From positions 496,001-560,000 of the forward strand of contig NZ_CP019448.1 of the NCBI RefSeq assembly GCF_002951835.1: a stretch of 64,000 nt of DNA. The letters run 5' to 3'. This document shows positions 49,793 through 58,184 of this stretch, in pieces. The notes under the pieces were generated by a model. It did not search any database and had not been told where the DNA came from. It worked only from the letters and a program-made list of their open reading frames with translations. The DNA is from Simonsiella muelleri ATCC 29453 (GTDB lineage: Bacteria; Pseudomonadota; Gammaproteobacteria; Burkholderiales; Neisseriaceae). Numbering within the stretch: position 1 is the stretch's first letter; every line of letters starts with the position of its first letter. The position numbers were made by a program, and so were the translations under genes.

Positions 49793-52700
49793 ATGTCGCA
49801 ATCCAATATCACAGCAGGTATTCAGATTACCGCGAACGTGGACGGTATTCAAGAAATCAACAATTTGAGTCAAGCGGTTGATGATGCCAGCGAACAAGTA
49901 CAAGAAATGCAGCGCATCGCCGCAGCCAAAACCACACTGGGCTTGGACGTGGACGACCATGCACGCGCAGAAATTCAAAAATTAGACAAAGCATTTGATG
50001 ATTTGAAGCGCAGCGGTGGCTTATCGCAAGCCGAATTGGCGCGTGCTGCTCAATTGCACGCGCAAAAAGTGGGCGAATTAGAGCAAAGTTTGAAAAGAAC
50101 CAAGCCATCATTAGCTGATATGACCAATGGCATTCAAGGTTTGGTGGGGGCTGGCGGTGGTTTGGCGTATGTAACCAACGAAGCGATTAAATTTGAAAGC
50201 GCAATGGCGCAAGTCAAAAAAGTAACCGATGCCACGCCCGAGCAAATTAACGCGCTTTCAGGCAGCCTCAAAGAAATGGCAGGACAATTGGGCATGATGC
50301 CCGATGAATTGGCGCAAATCGCGGCGGCTGGTGGGCAAATGGGTTTGGCGTTTGACAAGCTGCCGCAGTTTACCCAAATGACCGCGCAAATGGCAAATGC
50401 CTTTGGCATCAGCGCGGACGCGGCTGGCGAAATGTCCGCTAAAATCAGCAATGTATACGGCTTGCAAATCAACGAAATGGCAGAGTTGGGCGATGCCATC
50501 AATGCACTGGGCAACACCACTGCCGCCAAAGAAAAAGAAATTGGCGAAGTGTTGATGCGAATGGGCGGTAATGCCAAGCAATTTGGCTTGCTCAAAGAAG
50601 AAGCGGCGGCGTTGGCGGCGACTTTTGTCAGCTTAGGCAAATCGCCCGAAGAGGCTGGCACGGCAATTAATGCGTTATTGTCTAAATTGCAGAACGCCAA
50701 AATCGGCACGAATGACTTCAAAGACGGTTTGAACGCGTTGGGTTTATCGGCTGAAGAAATGGCTGCCAACATCGCCACCAACCCACAACGCGCCCTAGAT
50801 GATTTTTTGCAACGTCTTGATAAATTAGACAAACAAGCGCGTAGTGAGATTTTAGGGCAGATGTTTGGTGCGGAATATTCTGATGATTTGGCGTTGCTCA
50901 CAGGCAGCCTGAAAACCTATACCGAAGCGGTCGCCACTGCCACCGACCACACCAAAAATTTTGGCGCAATGCAACGAGAAGCCGACGCTGCACTCAACAC
51001 CACCGAAGGCAAAATGAATCAAGCCAAAGCCGAAATTGCCAGTGCCGCCATTGAGTTGGGTAATACCTTGCTGCCGATTATTCAATTGACTGCGAATGTC
51101 ATAGGCGATGTCGCCAAAGCGGTTACGTCAGTATCAGAGCAATATCCCGTTTTGAGTCAAATGGCGGTGTTGTTTTTGGGCGCGAAAATGGCGAGTGAGG
51201 GCTTGAGTGCGTCCTTGAAACTGTTGGGCGTGGACAGTGAGACCAGTTTTGGCAACACCAAAAAATCATTATCCGAACTCAAAAAAGAGTTGAAAGACGC
51301 AGCACAAGCCGCTAAAGAAGTCGGACGCGACATTAAAAACGCAGTCAAAGGCAATTTAGACGATATGTCCAATAATAACAACGCCATCAAAAAACTTTCA
51401 GGCAGCCTCAAAGAAATGGCAGCCATTGCTGCTGAAGCCTTTGCAGCGTTTGAAGTTGGGCATGGCATGGGGACTTGGTTGTATGAAAATGTTGGGTTTG
51501 CGCAAAATTTAGGCGACAACATGGCAAAAGTCATTGCGTATATGGACGCGATGGTAACCGACCGTACGTTTGAAGATGTGAACCGTGAATTTCGCACCAC
51601 CAACGAATTAGCACGTGAATTAGAAAAAAATCAAAAAGCCGCCGCCCAAGCAGCTGAAAAACGCAAAGCCACTGAAGCCCAAGCGGCTGAAGCACAAAAA
51701 GCCAAATTAGCCGAATTACGCGCAGAATACAGCAAAATTCAGCAAAAATACGATGAAGTTTCAGGCAACCTGAAAAAAATGGTAGATGATGGCAAAGCCA
51801 ATACCCAAGCCTATCGCGACCTATCTGCCGAACAAGCCTTGCTGGCTGGCAAATTGATGCAAAGCCAACTGGCACTTAAAGACTTCAGCGACAACAACAC
51901 CGCCAACACCGCACAAACTCAAGCAGCTTTAAACAATCTAGGCGTAACAGCGGAGCAGCTTTCAGGCAATCTATCCAAAGCAGCCAGCGCAAGTATTGCT
52001 GATTTTGCCACCGCAGCTGCCAGTATTGGCAATCATGCCGAGCAAATGGCAACCGTGTTTCAGGCAGCCGTAGAAAAAATGGACTCGCCCGAAGCCTTGT
52101 TCGCGCTCAAAAATAGCCTGTCCGAAGCAGGCGCAAAAGCAGGTTTAACCGCTGATGAGATTAATCAAATCGCTGCCCTTGCGCCACAAGTGGGACTGGG
52201 TTTGGCGCAAATCAGCAAACCGTTGGGCGATGCCGAAGCCGCCGCCACCGCGCTGGGTGTGAGTTTAGAGAATGCCTTGTTGTTAGGCACAACAGGCGCA
52301 ATGACCACTGCACTGGGTCATTTTGACAAACTAACCGCGCAACTGGACGGCTTGAAACAAAACGGTATCAACACAGGCATGGTGTTACGCGAAAGTTTGA
52401 GCAAACTAACCGATACCGCGCAGTCTGAAGGCGATATTGACGCGTTGAAATTTAAAATCAATCAATTGGGTGAGACAGGCAAACTGTCCATGCAAGACGT
52501 GGAACGCGCTATTTTGGCAGCCGACCAAAAATTGAATCAATTGAAACAAAATACCGACCCCACCGCACAAGCTTTTGAATCATTGGGTATTCAAACGCGT
52601 GAAAGTTTGCGCTTGGCTGGCGAAGAGAGCCGCCAAGCATTTGAATTGGTCAAAAACAGCGGTCAGGCTACGGCGGCGGATATTCAGGCTGCCTTTGCCA

Positions 52701-53515
52701 AAACCGCGCAATCCATGCTGGCAAGTGGCGATGCCCAACAACAAGCATGGGTTCAATCACAAGCCGCTGCCTACAACTATGCGGTAACGGTTGATGCGAC
52801 AGGCAAAGCCAGTCTTCAGGCAGCCGCGCAAACCCAACAAGCAGCCGATACGCAAATTCAAGCACATCAACAAGTTACCCAAGCGGCGACCGAATCCGCA
52901 CAAGCGCAAAGCCAAGCCGCCAAAGCAGCTGTGGAAAATGTGGAAAACGTGGGCAAGGCAGCCGAATTCAGCCAGCATAAAATGTCGGATTTAGGCTCAA
53001 AAGTCCATGAAACGCTTAAGAAAATGGGGGCGTATGCCACGTTTGGCACGGCTTCGTGGGCTAACACGCTGCGTAGCGTACAGGATATGTACATCAACAT
53101 CAATCAAACCGTCCAACGTTTGAACGAAGAAACCGAAAACGGCGGCAACATCGCCGAACATTTGGCACGCGCCGAACTCATGGCAGCCAATAACGCTAGA
53201 AAATTAGACAAAACCACGTTGAATAATTTACACCAAGCGATTGATAAAGCGCGTCAAAAAATGCAACAACTGGCAGACGAAGCCGCCAACGCACGCAAAG
53301 AAGCCGAGAAAGAATTGCTCCGCGCACAAGGTCGTGATGGCGATGTGCAAAAATTAGAGCAACAAGAGAAACTAAATGCGCTCAAGCGAAAACAAGCCCA
53401 AGCGCAAAAAACAGGCAACCGCCAAGCGCAAGACGATTACGCGGCTGCCATTGCTGCCCAACAAGCCGCTTACCAAGCCCAAGCAGAGCGTGAAGCCGAA
53501 CAACAACGCCAATAA
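49793..53515 (+). CDS. Tape measure protein, TP901 family
   Basis: The 1240-residue protein sets tail length. The N-terminal part is coiled (INNLSQAVDDASEQVQEMQR). Residues about 120-330 are the TP901 core (AMAQVKKVTDATPEQINALSGSLKEMAGQLGMMPDELAQIAAAGGQMG, FGISADAAGEMSAKISNVYGL). A hydrophobic region follows, then long Ala/Gln-rich coiled coils. At least five DUS-derived motifs are in frame (SGSLKEMA twice, TGSLKTY, SGNLKKM, FQAA). The gene ends in EAEREAEQQRQ. No baseplate genes follow, so the C-terminus may be truncated. Confidence 0.88.
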   Translation: MSQSNITAGIQITANVDGIQEINNLSQAVDDASEQVQEMQRIAAAKTTLGLDVDDHARAEIQKLDKAFDDLKRSGGLSQAELARAAQLHAQKVGELEQSLKRTKPSLADMTNGIQGLVGAGGGLAYVTNEAIKFESAMAQVKKVTDATPEQINALSGSLKEMAGQLGMMPDELAQIAAAGGQMGLAFDKLPQFTQMTAQMANAFGISADAAGEMSAKISNVYGLQINEMAELGDAINALGNTTAAKEKEIGEVLMRMGGNAKQFGLLKEEAAALAATFVSLGKSPEEAGTAINALLSKLQNAKIGTNDFKDGLNALGLSAEEMAANIATNPQRALDDFLQRLDKLDKQARSEILGQMFGAEYSDDLALLTGSLKTYTEAVATATDHTKNFGAMQREADAALNTTEGKMNQAKAEIASAAIELGNTLLPIIQLTANVIGDVAKAVTSVSEQYPVLSQMAVLFLGAKMASEGLSASLKLLGVDSETSFGNTKKSLSELKKELKDAAQAAKEVGRDIKNAVKGNLDDMSNNNNAIKKLSGSLKEMAAIAAEAFAAFEVGHGMGTWLYENVGFAQNLGDNMAKVIAYMDAMVTDRTFEDVNREFRTTNELARELEKNQKAAAQAAEKRKATEAQAAEAQKAKLAELRAEYSKIQQKYDEVSGNLKKMVDDGKANTQAYRDLSAEQALLAGKLMQSQLALKDFSDNNTANTAQTQAALNNLGVTAEQLSGNLSKAASASIADFATAAASIGNHAEQMATVFQAAVEKMDSPEALFALKNSLSEAGAKAGLTADEINQIAALAPQVGLGLAQISKPLGDAEAAATALGVSLENALLLGTTGAMTTALGHFDKLTAQLDGLKQNGINTGMVLRESLSKLTDTAQSEGDIDALKFKINQLGETGKLSMQDVERAILAADQKLNQLKQNTDPTAQAFESLGIQTRESLRLAGEESRQAFELVKNSGQATAADIQAAFAKTAQSMLASGDAQQQAWVQSQAAAYNYAVTVDATGKASLQAAAQTQQAADTQIQAHQQVTQAATESAQAQSQAAKAAVENVENVGKAAEFSQHKMSDLGSKVHETLKKMGAYATFGTASWANTLRSVQDMYININQTVQRLNEETENGGNIAEHLARAELMAANNARKLDKTTLNNLHQAIDKARQKMQQLADEAANARKEAEKELLRAQGRDGDVQKLEQQEKLNALKRKQAQAQKTGNRQAQDDYAAAIAAQQAAYQAQAEREAEQQRQ

Positions 53516-53517
53516 TA

Positions 53518-53538
53518 GCCGCCACCTAGCTAGGCGGC
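53518..53538 (+). terminator. Hairpin between tape measure and com
   Basis: GCCGCC and GGCGGC flank ACCTAGCTA, starting two bases after the tape measure stop. There is no T-run; it may be the scar or control element upstream of com. Confidence 0.4.
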
Positions 53539-53698
53539 ACGATTGTATCATTTGTATATAGGATAGCGCAAAATGCTGAAATCATTAAAATATCAAAATA
53601 TTCATTGTAAAAGAAAAATTGGTGAAGTCATGGGTACAAATTACCATATTACGCCATTCTCAACTCTATCTAATTAAGATATGGCAATTGAATAAAAA

Positions 53699-53762
53699 GG
53701 GGCATAACCCCACTCTTAAAGATACCCGTCAAGATAATCCGAAAGAGAGACAGTTATGCCCC
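53699..53762 (+). promoter_or_regulatory. Long-range stem covering the transposase start codon
   Basis: GGGGCATAAC (53699-53708) is perfectly complementary to GTTATGCCCC (53753-53762), which contains the transposase ATG. RNA started outside the IS would hide the start codon; RNA started inside would not. Confidence 0.5.
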
Positions 53763-54637
53763 AAGACGAATTTATCATTAAAACGTATCTAATGGTAGAT
53801 GCTTTATACAATCAGCTCGTTCAAAAACCATTAAGACAAGGTGGCTTTGCACCCAAACTTTCAGATTGTGAACTGATTTGTATGGAAATTGTTGGCGAAT
53901 TTCTCGGTATGGATACCGATAAAAAAATTTGGCAATATTTCAAACAACATTGGCAAAATTGGTTTCCCAATTTAGGCTCTTACCCTAATTTTGCCAAACA
54001 ATGTGCCAATTTGTATTGGGTTAAACAACAAATGCATCAAAAAATCACTGCAAATTGGTGTGAGCAAACAGAGTATTATGCAGATGCCTTTCCTATTGCA
54101 GTCTGTAAATTTGCCCGAGCTAAACGCCATCAAAATTTTCGTGCATATGCGACGTTCGGTTATTGCGCTTCCAAAAAAGAGACCTATTATGGTTTTAAAG
54201 GTCATCTTTTGATTACTCGCTCAGGTATGATTAAAGCCTTTACTTTTACAGCTGCCAATGTTGATGAACGGCAGGTATTACCTGAACTTTTAGAAGGCAA
54301 AACAGGGTTTGTTGGTGCGGACAAAGGGTATTTAAGTTCTGAATTAAAAGATGAAATGAAACAAAGCCATATTAATTTACAAACACCTTATCGTAGCAAT
54401 ATGAAAGATGACAGAAGTCCTCAATTTCTCAAATGGCTAAAAAATAGTCGCCGTATGATTGAAACAGTTATTGGTCAATTAACAGAGAGATTTAACATGG
54501 AAATAGTTCGTACAAAAAATCTGTTTCACCAATCTAACCGTTTTATTCGGAAAATTTTATCGCATAATTTTTGCTGTTTACTGAATCAACAAATTCAACA
54601 CCCAATTACTCAATTTGCTGGGTTAATTGGGTGTTGA
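53756..54637 (+). CDS. IS982-family transposase
   Basis: This 293-residue DDE transposase begins MPQDEFIIKTYLMVDALYNQ. It has KLSDCELICMEIVGEFLGMDTDKKIW, then EYYADAFPIAVCKFARAKR (first acidic residue), ETYYGFKGHLLIT, and FVGADKGYLSSELKDEM (second Asp). RMIETVIGQLTERFNMEIVRTKNL (Glu) follows. The length is normal and no frameshift is seen, so it is likely active. GAGAGACAGTT precedes the ATG. Confidence 0.9.
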   Translation: MPQDEFIIKTYLMVDALYNQLVQKPLRQGGFAPKLSDCELICMEIVGEFLGMDTDKKIWQYFKQHWQNWFPNLGSYPNFAKQCANLYWVKQQMHQKITANWCEQTEYYADAFPIAVCKFARAKRHQNFRAYATFGYCASKKETYYGFKGHLLITRSGMIKAFTFTAANVDERQVLPELLEGKTGFVGADKGYLSSELKDEMKQSHINLQTPYRSNMKDDRSPQFLKWLKNSRRMIETVIGQLTERFNMEIVRTKNLFHQSNRFIRKILSHNFCCLLNQQIQHPITQFAGLIGC

Positions 54638-54784
54638 GAATGGCGTCATATTATCATTCAATGTCGCCGTTGTAAAACGCGCAATACGTTTGAATCCAAG
54701 TAAGTTTTTTCGCGCACCGAGCGTGCCTAACCAACGGTGCGTGTGTTTTAAACAAGCACACGCACCGTTTTCTTTGGAGTACGC

Positions 54785-55628
54785 ATGAATTACACACAAG
54801 CCCCCTTACCCTTTACAGGGCAAAAACGCCGATTTTTAAACCACTTTAAAACGCTTTTAAAACAGCAAATTCCGAATGATGGCGATGGCTGGACGATTGT
54901 TGATGCCTTTGGTGGCTCGGGATTATTGGCTCACACCGCAAAACAAGTTTTACCAAAAGCGCGTGTGATTTACAATGATTTTGACGGCTATGCCGAGCGT
55001 TTGCAAAACATCAATGATACCAATCAATTACGCACCATTATTGCCGATTTACTGGCACATTATCCGCGCAATCAAAAGCTGCCTGAAACGCTGAAAAAGA
55101 CCATTCAGGCTACCTTACAAACATTTGGCGGCTATATTGATTTGGATTGCATGGCGAGTTGGCTGTTGTTTAGAGGTCGGCAAACGACTGATTTAAATGA
55201 TTTAATATACAATCATACTTAATTTTAATAATGTGCGATTGAGTGATTATCCCAGCGCGGACGACTATTTAGACGGCGTGGAAGTGGTGAGTAAATCGTA
55301 TCATGAATTATTGCCTGAATTTCAAGATAATTCAAAGGCTTTACTCGTGCTTGACCCACCCTATGTTAGCACCGCACAAGGCGCGTATCGCAAAGCTGGC
55401 TATTTTGGCATGGTGGAATTTTTACGCTTGATGAGATTGGTGCGACTGCCGTTTGTGCTCTTCTCATCAACACGGAGTGAACTGCTTGATTATTTGGATT
55501 TGATTGTGAATGAAAAGGCAGAAGGTTGGCAAAATTTACAGGATTATCAAAAAATTAGCGTTCACATTACAATGAATAAAACAGCGCATTACGAAGATAA
55601 TATGATTTACAAATTTCAGGCTGCCTGA
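54785..55628 (+). pseudogene. Phage DNA adenine methylase, frameshifted
   Basis: Frame 1 gives the SAM-binding half: PLPFTGQKRRFLNHF, TIVDAFGGSGLLAHTA, ARVIYNDFDGYAERL, stopping at 55222. The catalytic half is in the next frame from about 55221: NNVRLSDYPSADDYLDG, LLVLDPPYVSTAQGAYR. Removing one T at about 55219-55220 joins them into a roughly 280-residue Dam-like enzyme. It follows com, taking the place of mom. The last residues, KFQAA, are encoded by a DUS. SAM and DPPY motifs are on separate polypeptides, so activity is unlikely. Confidence 0.8.
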
Positions 55629-55635
55629 AAATAAA

Positions 55636-55675
55636 AAACCGTTTCAAATCATAATTATGTGCTTTGAAACGGTTT
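55636..55675 (+). terminator. Terminator-like hairpin after the methylase
   Basis: AAACCGTTTCAAA and TTTGAAACGGTTT are perfect 13-bp arms with a 14-base loop, 7 bp after the stop. Confidence 0.65.
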
Positions 55676-55854
55676 GGTAGATGGTAGATATTATGCATCA
55701 AAAAAATAAACACCCAGTTTGGAGCTAGGTGCAGATGTTAAAATGCTGTTGATGCAAAAGCAGGTGCATTTTTTATTTCTTCGCAATGCAAAAGCTGGCG
55801 CGTCCTTACAGTTTCTTCGCAATGCATAATTGCTCTGAACTGCACTCAAATCTA
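55676..55854. other. Probable right end of the prophage
   Basis: This non-coding stretch contains a direct repeat TTTCTTCGCAATGCA near 55776-55790 and 55812-55826, and GATGCAAAAGCAGG between others. Repeats of this kind are expected as transposase-binding sites at a Mu-like right end. I cannot fix the exact boundary. Confidence 0.4.
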
Positions 55855-56025
55855 AGAACCTGTGTTCATAGTCAACGTAAAATGGATTTTTGTCCCAGTT
55901 GACGCGAATGCAAGGCGAATTTTATGCCAATAGTGTTGTTCATCTATTGGCATAAAATCCAACGCAGCAGGCGTGCTAAATTATAGGGCAAAAAAACACC
56001 ACGCTTGGCTGTGAATACAGGTTCT
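55855..56025 (+). repeat. Third copy of the MITE-like element next to the prophage
   Basis: Left end AGAACCTGTGTTCATAGTCAACG and right end CGCTTGGCTGTGAATACAGGTTCT are inverted. The interior holds ATTTTATGCCAATAG and CTATTGGCATAAAAT, a perfect inner palindrome analogous to that at 46379, and GGCGTGCTAAATTATAGGGC. About 171 bp, no coding capacity. Confidence 0.7.
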
Positions 56026-56044
56026 TAATTTTAAACGACTATAA

Positions 56045-56461
56045 TTAAGCAGTTGCAATTTCAAAACTGTGCGATACTTCCGCCGCTTTGCTCAACATAA
56101 TAGACGCAGAACAATATTTTTCTGCCGACAAAGCCACCGCTTTGCCAATAGATTCTTCTTGTAAATCATGCCCAATCACTTTGAAATGAATGTGGATTTT
56201 CGTGAATACACGCGGAATCGTGTCAGCGCGTTCGGCTTCAACTGTGGTAATGCAATCCACCACGTTTTGACGTTGCTTTTTGGCGATGTCCACCACATCA
56301 ATACTGGAACAGCCTGCCACGCCCATCAACAATAATTCCATCGGACTTGCACCGCGTTTGGTGCCTTCATCTGGTGATGTGCCGTCTATTACAATGGAAT
56401 TGCCGCGTTCATTGCTAGCGACAAAACAGCGTCCATCTACCCATTGGCTGGTGATTTTCAT
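56045..56461 (-). CDS. OsmC-family protein
   Basis: The 138-residue protein has the OsmC/Ohr fold with both redox-active cysteines in place: GVAGCSSIDVVDIAKKQRQ and AEKYCSASIMLSKAAEVSH. Members reduce organic or fatty-acid hydroperoxides in the cytoplasm. It belongs to the YhfA-like branch by length. It lies downstream of lpxD, in a position where fabZ usually follows. Confidence 0.9.
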   Translation of the reverse strand: MKITSQWVDGRCFVASNERGNSIVIDGTSPDEGTKRGASPMELLLMGVAGCSSIDVVDIAKKQRQNVVDCITTVEAERADTIPRVFTKIHIHFKVIGHDLQEESIGKAVALSAEKYCSASIMLSKAAEVSHSFEIATA

Positions 56462-56538
56462 TTTTAAAAATCCTTATGTTATAGTACACGACAAAAAATA
56501 AGTTGGCCACAATTCAACCGAAATACAGCCTGAAAATA

Positions 56539-57564
56539 TTAACCATCAAGTTGATTCAGTTTTTTTTCTAATTCTTTAATTTTTTTACTCATTTCATTTA
56601 AATGTTTGATGTGAACCGCATTTTTCGCCCATTCACGATAATTCATTGGGGGGAAAATGCTGGCGATGTGTTGCTCGCTTTCGGTGATGCTGTGCGTGAG
56701 TGCTGTACCGCCACCGATAGTGGTTTTATCGGCGATTTCAATGTGTCCGACTGTGCCAACACCACCACCAATCACGCAATAATTGCCAATTTTGGTGCTG
56801 CCTGAAATGCCAGTCATCGCCGCAATCACAGTATGTTCGCCAACTTCGCAGTTGTGGGCGAGCTGGATTTGGTTGTCAATTTTGCTGCCATTACCCACTT
56901 TGGTATCAGACAACGCACCACGGTCAATAGTGGTGTTTGCGCCCACTTCCACATCATCACCCAATGTAACCGCGCCTGTTTGCGGAATTTTGAACCAGTC
57001 CTTGCCTGTGAATGCCAAGCCGAATCCGTCCGCGCCAATCACTGCGCCCGAATGAATTTCCACACGTTTACCCAATGTACAACCGTGATACACAGTAACA
57101 TTAGGGTGCAACACGGTATCATCGCCCACACAGCAACCGTGTTCCACAACCGAATTGGCTAAAATTCGGCAACGTTCGCCCAAAACGGTGTGTGCGCCAA
57201 TATACACATTTGCACCGATTTCGCAGCTTTCGGGGACGTGTGCGCTGTCTTCAATCACGGCGGTAGGATGGACACCTGCCGTGGCAACCACAATGGGGTG
57301 GAACAATCGCGCCACTTGTGCAAAATAAAGATAAGGGTCTGATACAACAATTAAATTTCTATTTGGAAATAATTCCGCTGACTTTTCAGACACAATAATT
57401 GCACCTGCTTTACTCTCCAAAACTTCTTGTTTGTATTTGGGGTTGGCGAGAAAAGTGATGTTGTTAGCGAGTGCTTGTTCGGCTGGGGCAATGGATTTAA
57501 TGTATACATTATTACCACGCAATTCACCACCCAACTCATAGATAATTTGTTGTAAAGTCAGCAT
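56539..57564 (-). CDS. lpxD: UDP-3-O-acylglucosamine N-acyltransferase
   Basis: LpxD adds the second acyl chain to UDP-acylglucosamine in lipid A synthesis. The 341-residue protein has an N-terminal uridine-binding domain (1-100, with FLANPKYKQEVLESKAGAIIVS), a left-handed beta helix of hexapeptide repeats (IGANVYIGAHTVLGERC, VIGADGFGLAF, IDNQIQLAHNCEVGEHTVIAA with catalytic His), and a C-terminal helix. It follows ompH on the minus strand. Confidence 0.97.
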   Translation of the reverse strand: MLTLQQIIYELGGELRGNNVYIKSIAPAEQALANNITFLANPKYKQEVLESKAGAIIVSEKSAELFPNRNLIVVSDPYLYFAQVARLFHPIVVATAGVHPTAVIEDSAHVPESCEIGANVYIGAHTVLGERCRILANSVVEHGCCVGDDTVLHPNVTVYHGCTLGKRVEIHSGAVIGADGFGLAFTGKDWFKIPQTGAVTLGDDVEVGANTTIDRGALSDTKVGNGSKIDNQIQLAHNCEVGEHTVIAAMTGISGSTKIGNYCVIGGGVGTVGHIEIADKTTIGGGTALTHSITESEQHIASIFPPMNYREWAKNAVHIKHLNEMSKKIKELEKKLNQLDG

Positions 57565-57636
57565 ATTTATTCCTTATATTGAAAAATCCGAATGAATCTA
57601 CCCTATTTTTCAGGCAGCCTGAAAAAAATGACACAA

Positions 57637-57672
57637 AACCTGTACCCACGAAACCACCAATGAATACAGGTT
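57637..57672. repeat. Minimal copy of the MITE ends
   Basis: AACCTGTA and TACAGGTT flank 20 bases between ompH and lpxD. TGAATACAGGTT matches the right end of the family; the interior is lost, leaving a short hairpin. Confidence 0.5.
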
Positions 57673-57682
57673 ATTAAAAAAT

Positions 57683-58168
57683 TTAGCGCCCGTCTAATAA
57701 TTTAATCACACGTTCGGTAATGTCATACTGTGCGCGAACAAAAACCGCTTCTTGTACAATTAAATCAAAATGTTCCTGCTCTGCCAAACGGCGAACAATC
57801 GCATTTGCATTTTGCTGCAACGCAGCAAATTCTTCGTTGCGGCGCAAATTATAATCTTCCAAGAATTTAGCAACCGCCATACGATTTTGTACCAATTTGG
57901 TTTCCAATTTTTGCTTATCGTTGGCTTTCAGGCTGCCTGAAACCAATTTTTCGCGAATTTGATTATTTTCTTGTTGCAATGCATTGATTTTTTGTTGCTG
58001 ATTGGCGAATTCTTTTTGCAGATTTTGTTCAATTTGTTGTGCGGTTTGCGACTCGCTGTACACACGAGCCGCATTCACATAACCAAATTTCATGTTTTCC
58101 GCCATCGCATTCAGGCTGCCTGAAAGCAGCAACACACTGGTCAATACTTGACTCAAGCGATGTGTCAT
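57683..58168 (-). CDS. skp: OmpH/Skp-family periplasmic chaperone
   Basis: The 161-residue precursor has a signal peptide (MTHRLSQVLTSVLLLSGSLNAMA, cleavage after AMA). The Skp pattern FGYVNAARVYSESQTAQQIEQNL follows, then a long coiled coil and the C-terminal IVQEAVFVRAQYDITERVIKLL. It carries unfolded outer-membrane proteins to the Bam complex. DUS copies encode SGSLN within the signal peptide and SGSLK in the coiled coil. It is 16 bp downstream of bamA. Confidence 0.92.
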   Translation of the reverse strand: MTHRLSQVLTSVLLLSGSLNAMAENMKFGYVNAARVYSESQTAQQIEQNLQKEFANQQQKINALQQENNQIREKLVSGSLKANDKQKLETKLVQNRMAVAKFLEDYNLRRNEEFAALQQNANAIVRRLAEQEHFDLIVQEAVFVRAQYDITERVIKLLDGR

Positions 58169-58184
58169 ATTTCAATCCTTAGAA

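Larger units (their letters stand above)
53651..54646 (+). mobile_element. IS982-family insertion sequence, 996 bp
   Basis: Perfect 14-bp terminal inverted repeats ACGCCATTCTCAAC (53651-53664) and GTTGAGAATGGCGT (54633-54646) bound the element. The target CATATT is duplicated (53645-53650 and 54647-54652). One intact transposase gene fills it, and its size is right for IS982. Perfect ends and an unbroken gene suggest recent insertion. Confidence 0.92.
53573..54703 (+). pseudogene. com: com, zinc-finger regulator, interrupted by an IS element
   Basis: Codons 1-26 (MLKSLKYQNIHCKRKIGEVM, then GTNYHI) lie at 53573-53650. After removing the IS and one copy of its 6-bp duplication, the frame continues at 54653 with IIQCRRCKTRNTFESK and stops at 54703. 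The rejoined 42-residue protein is a Com protein, the translational activator of the Mu modification gene. CRRC is intact, but the first knuckle has only one Cys (HCKRK), so it may have been impaired even before the insertion. Confidence 0.8.
27003..55826. mobile_element. Defective Mu-like transposable prophage with DUS-rich genes
   Basis: Mu-type order is clear: leftward repressor; rightward ner, A and B; early genes; gam; gemA; mor; lysis genes; terminase; portal; and MuF. The morphogenesis part is mosaic, with an E-type capsid protein and a siphovirus-like tail tube and TP901-type tape measure, as in B3/D3112-like transposable phages. Everything normally between tape measure and com is absent. 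gemA, com and the methylase are broken. The left end is placed near 27003, where RTX coding stops and the sequence reads TGCTAAATCGC. The right end is uncertain (between 55676 and 55855), and no target duplication is visible. Confidence 0.85.
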
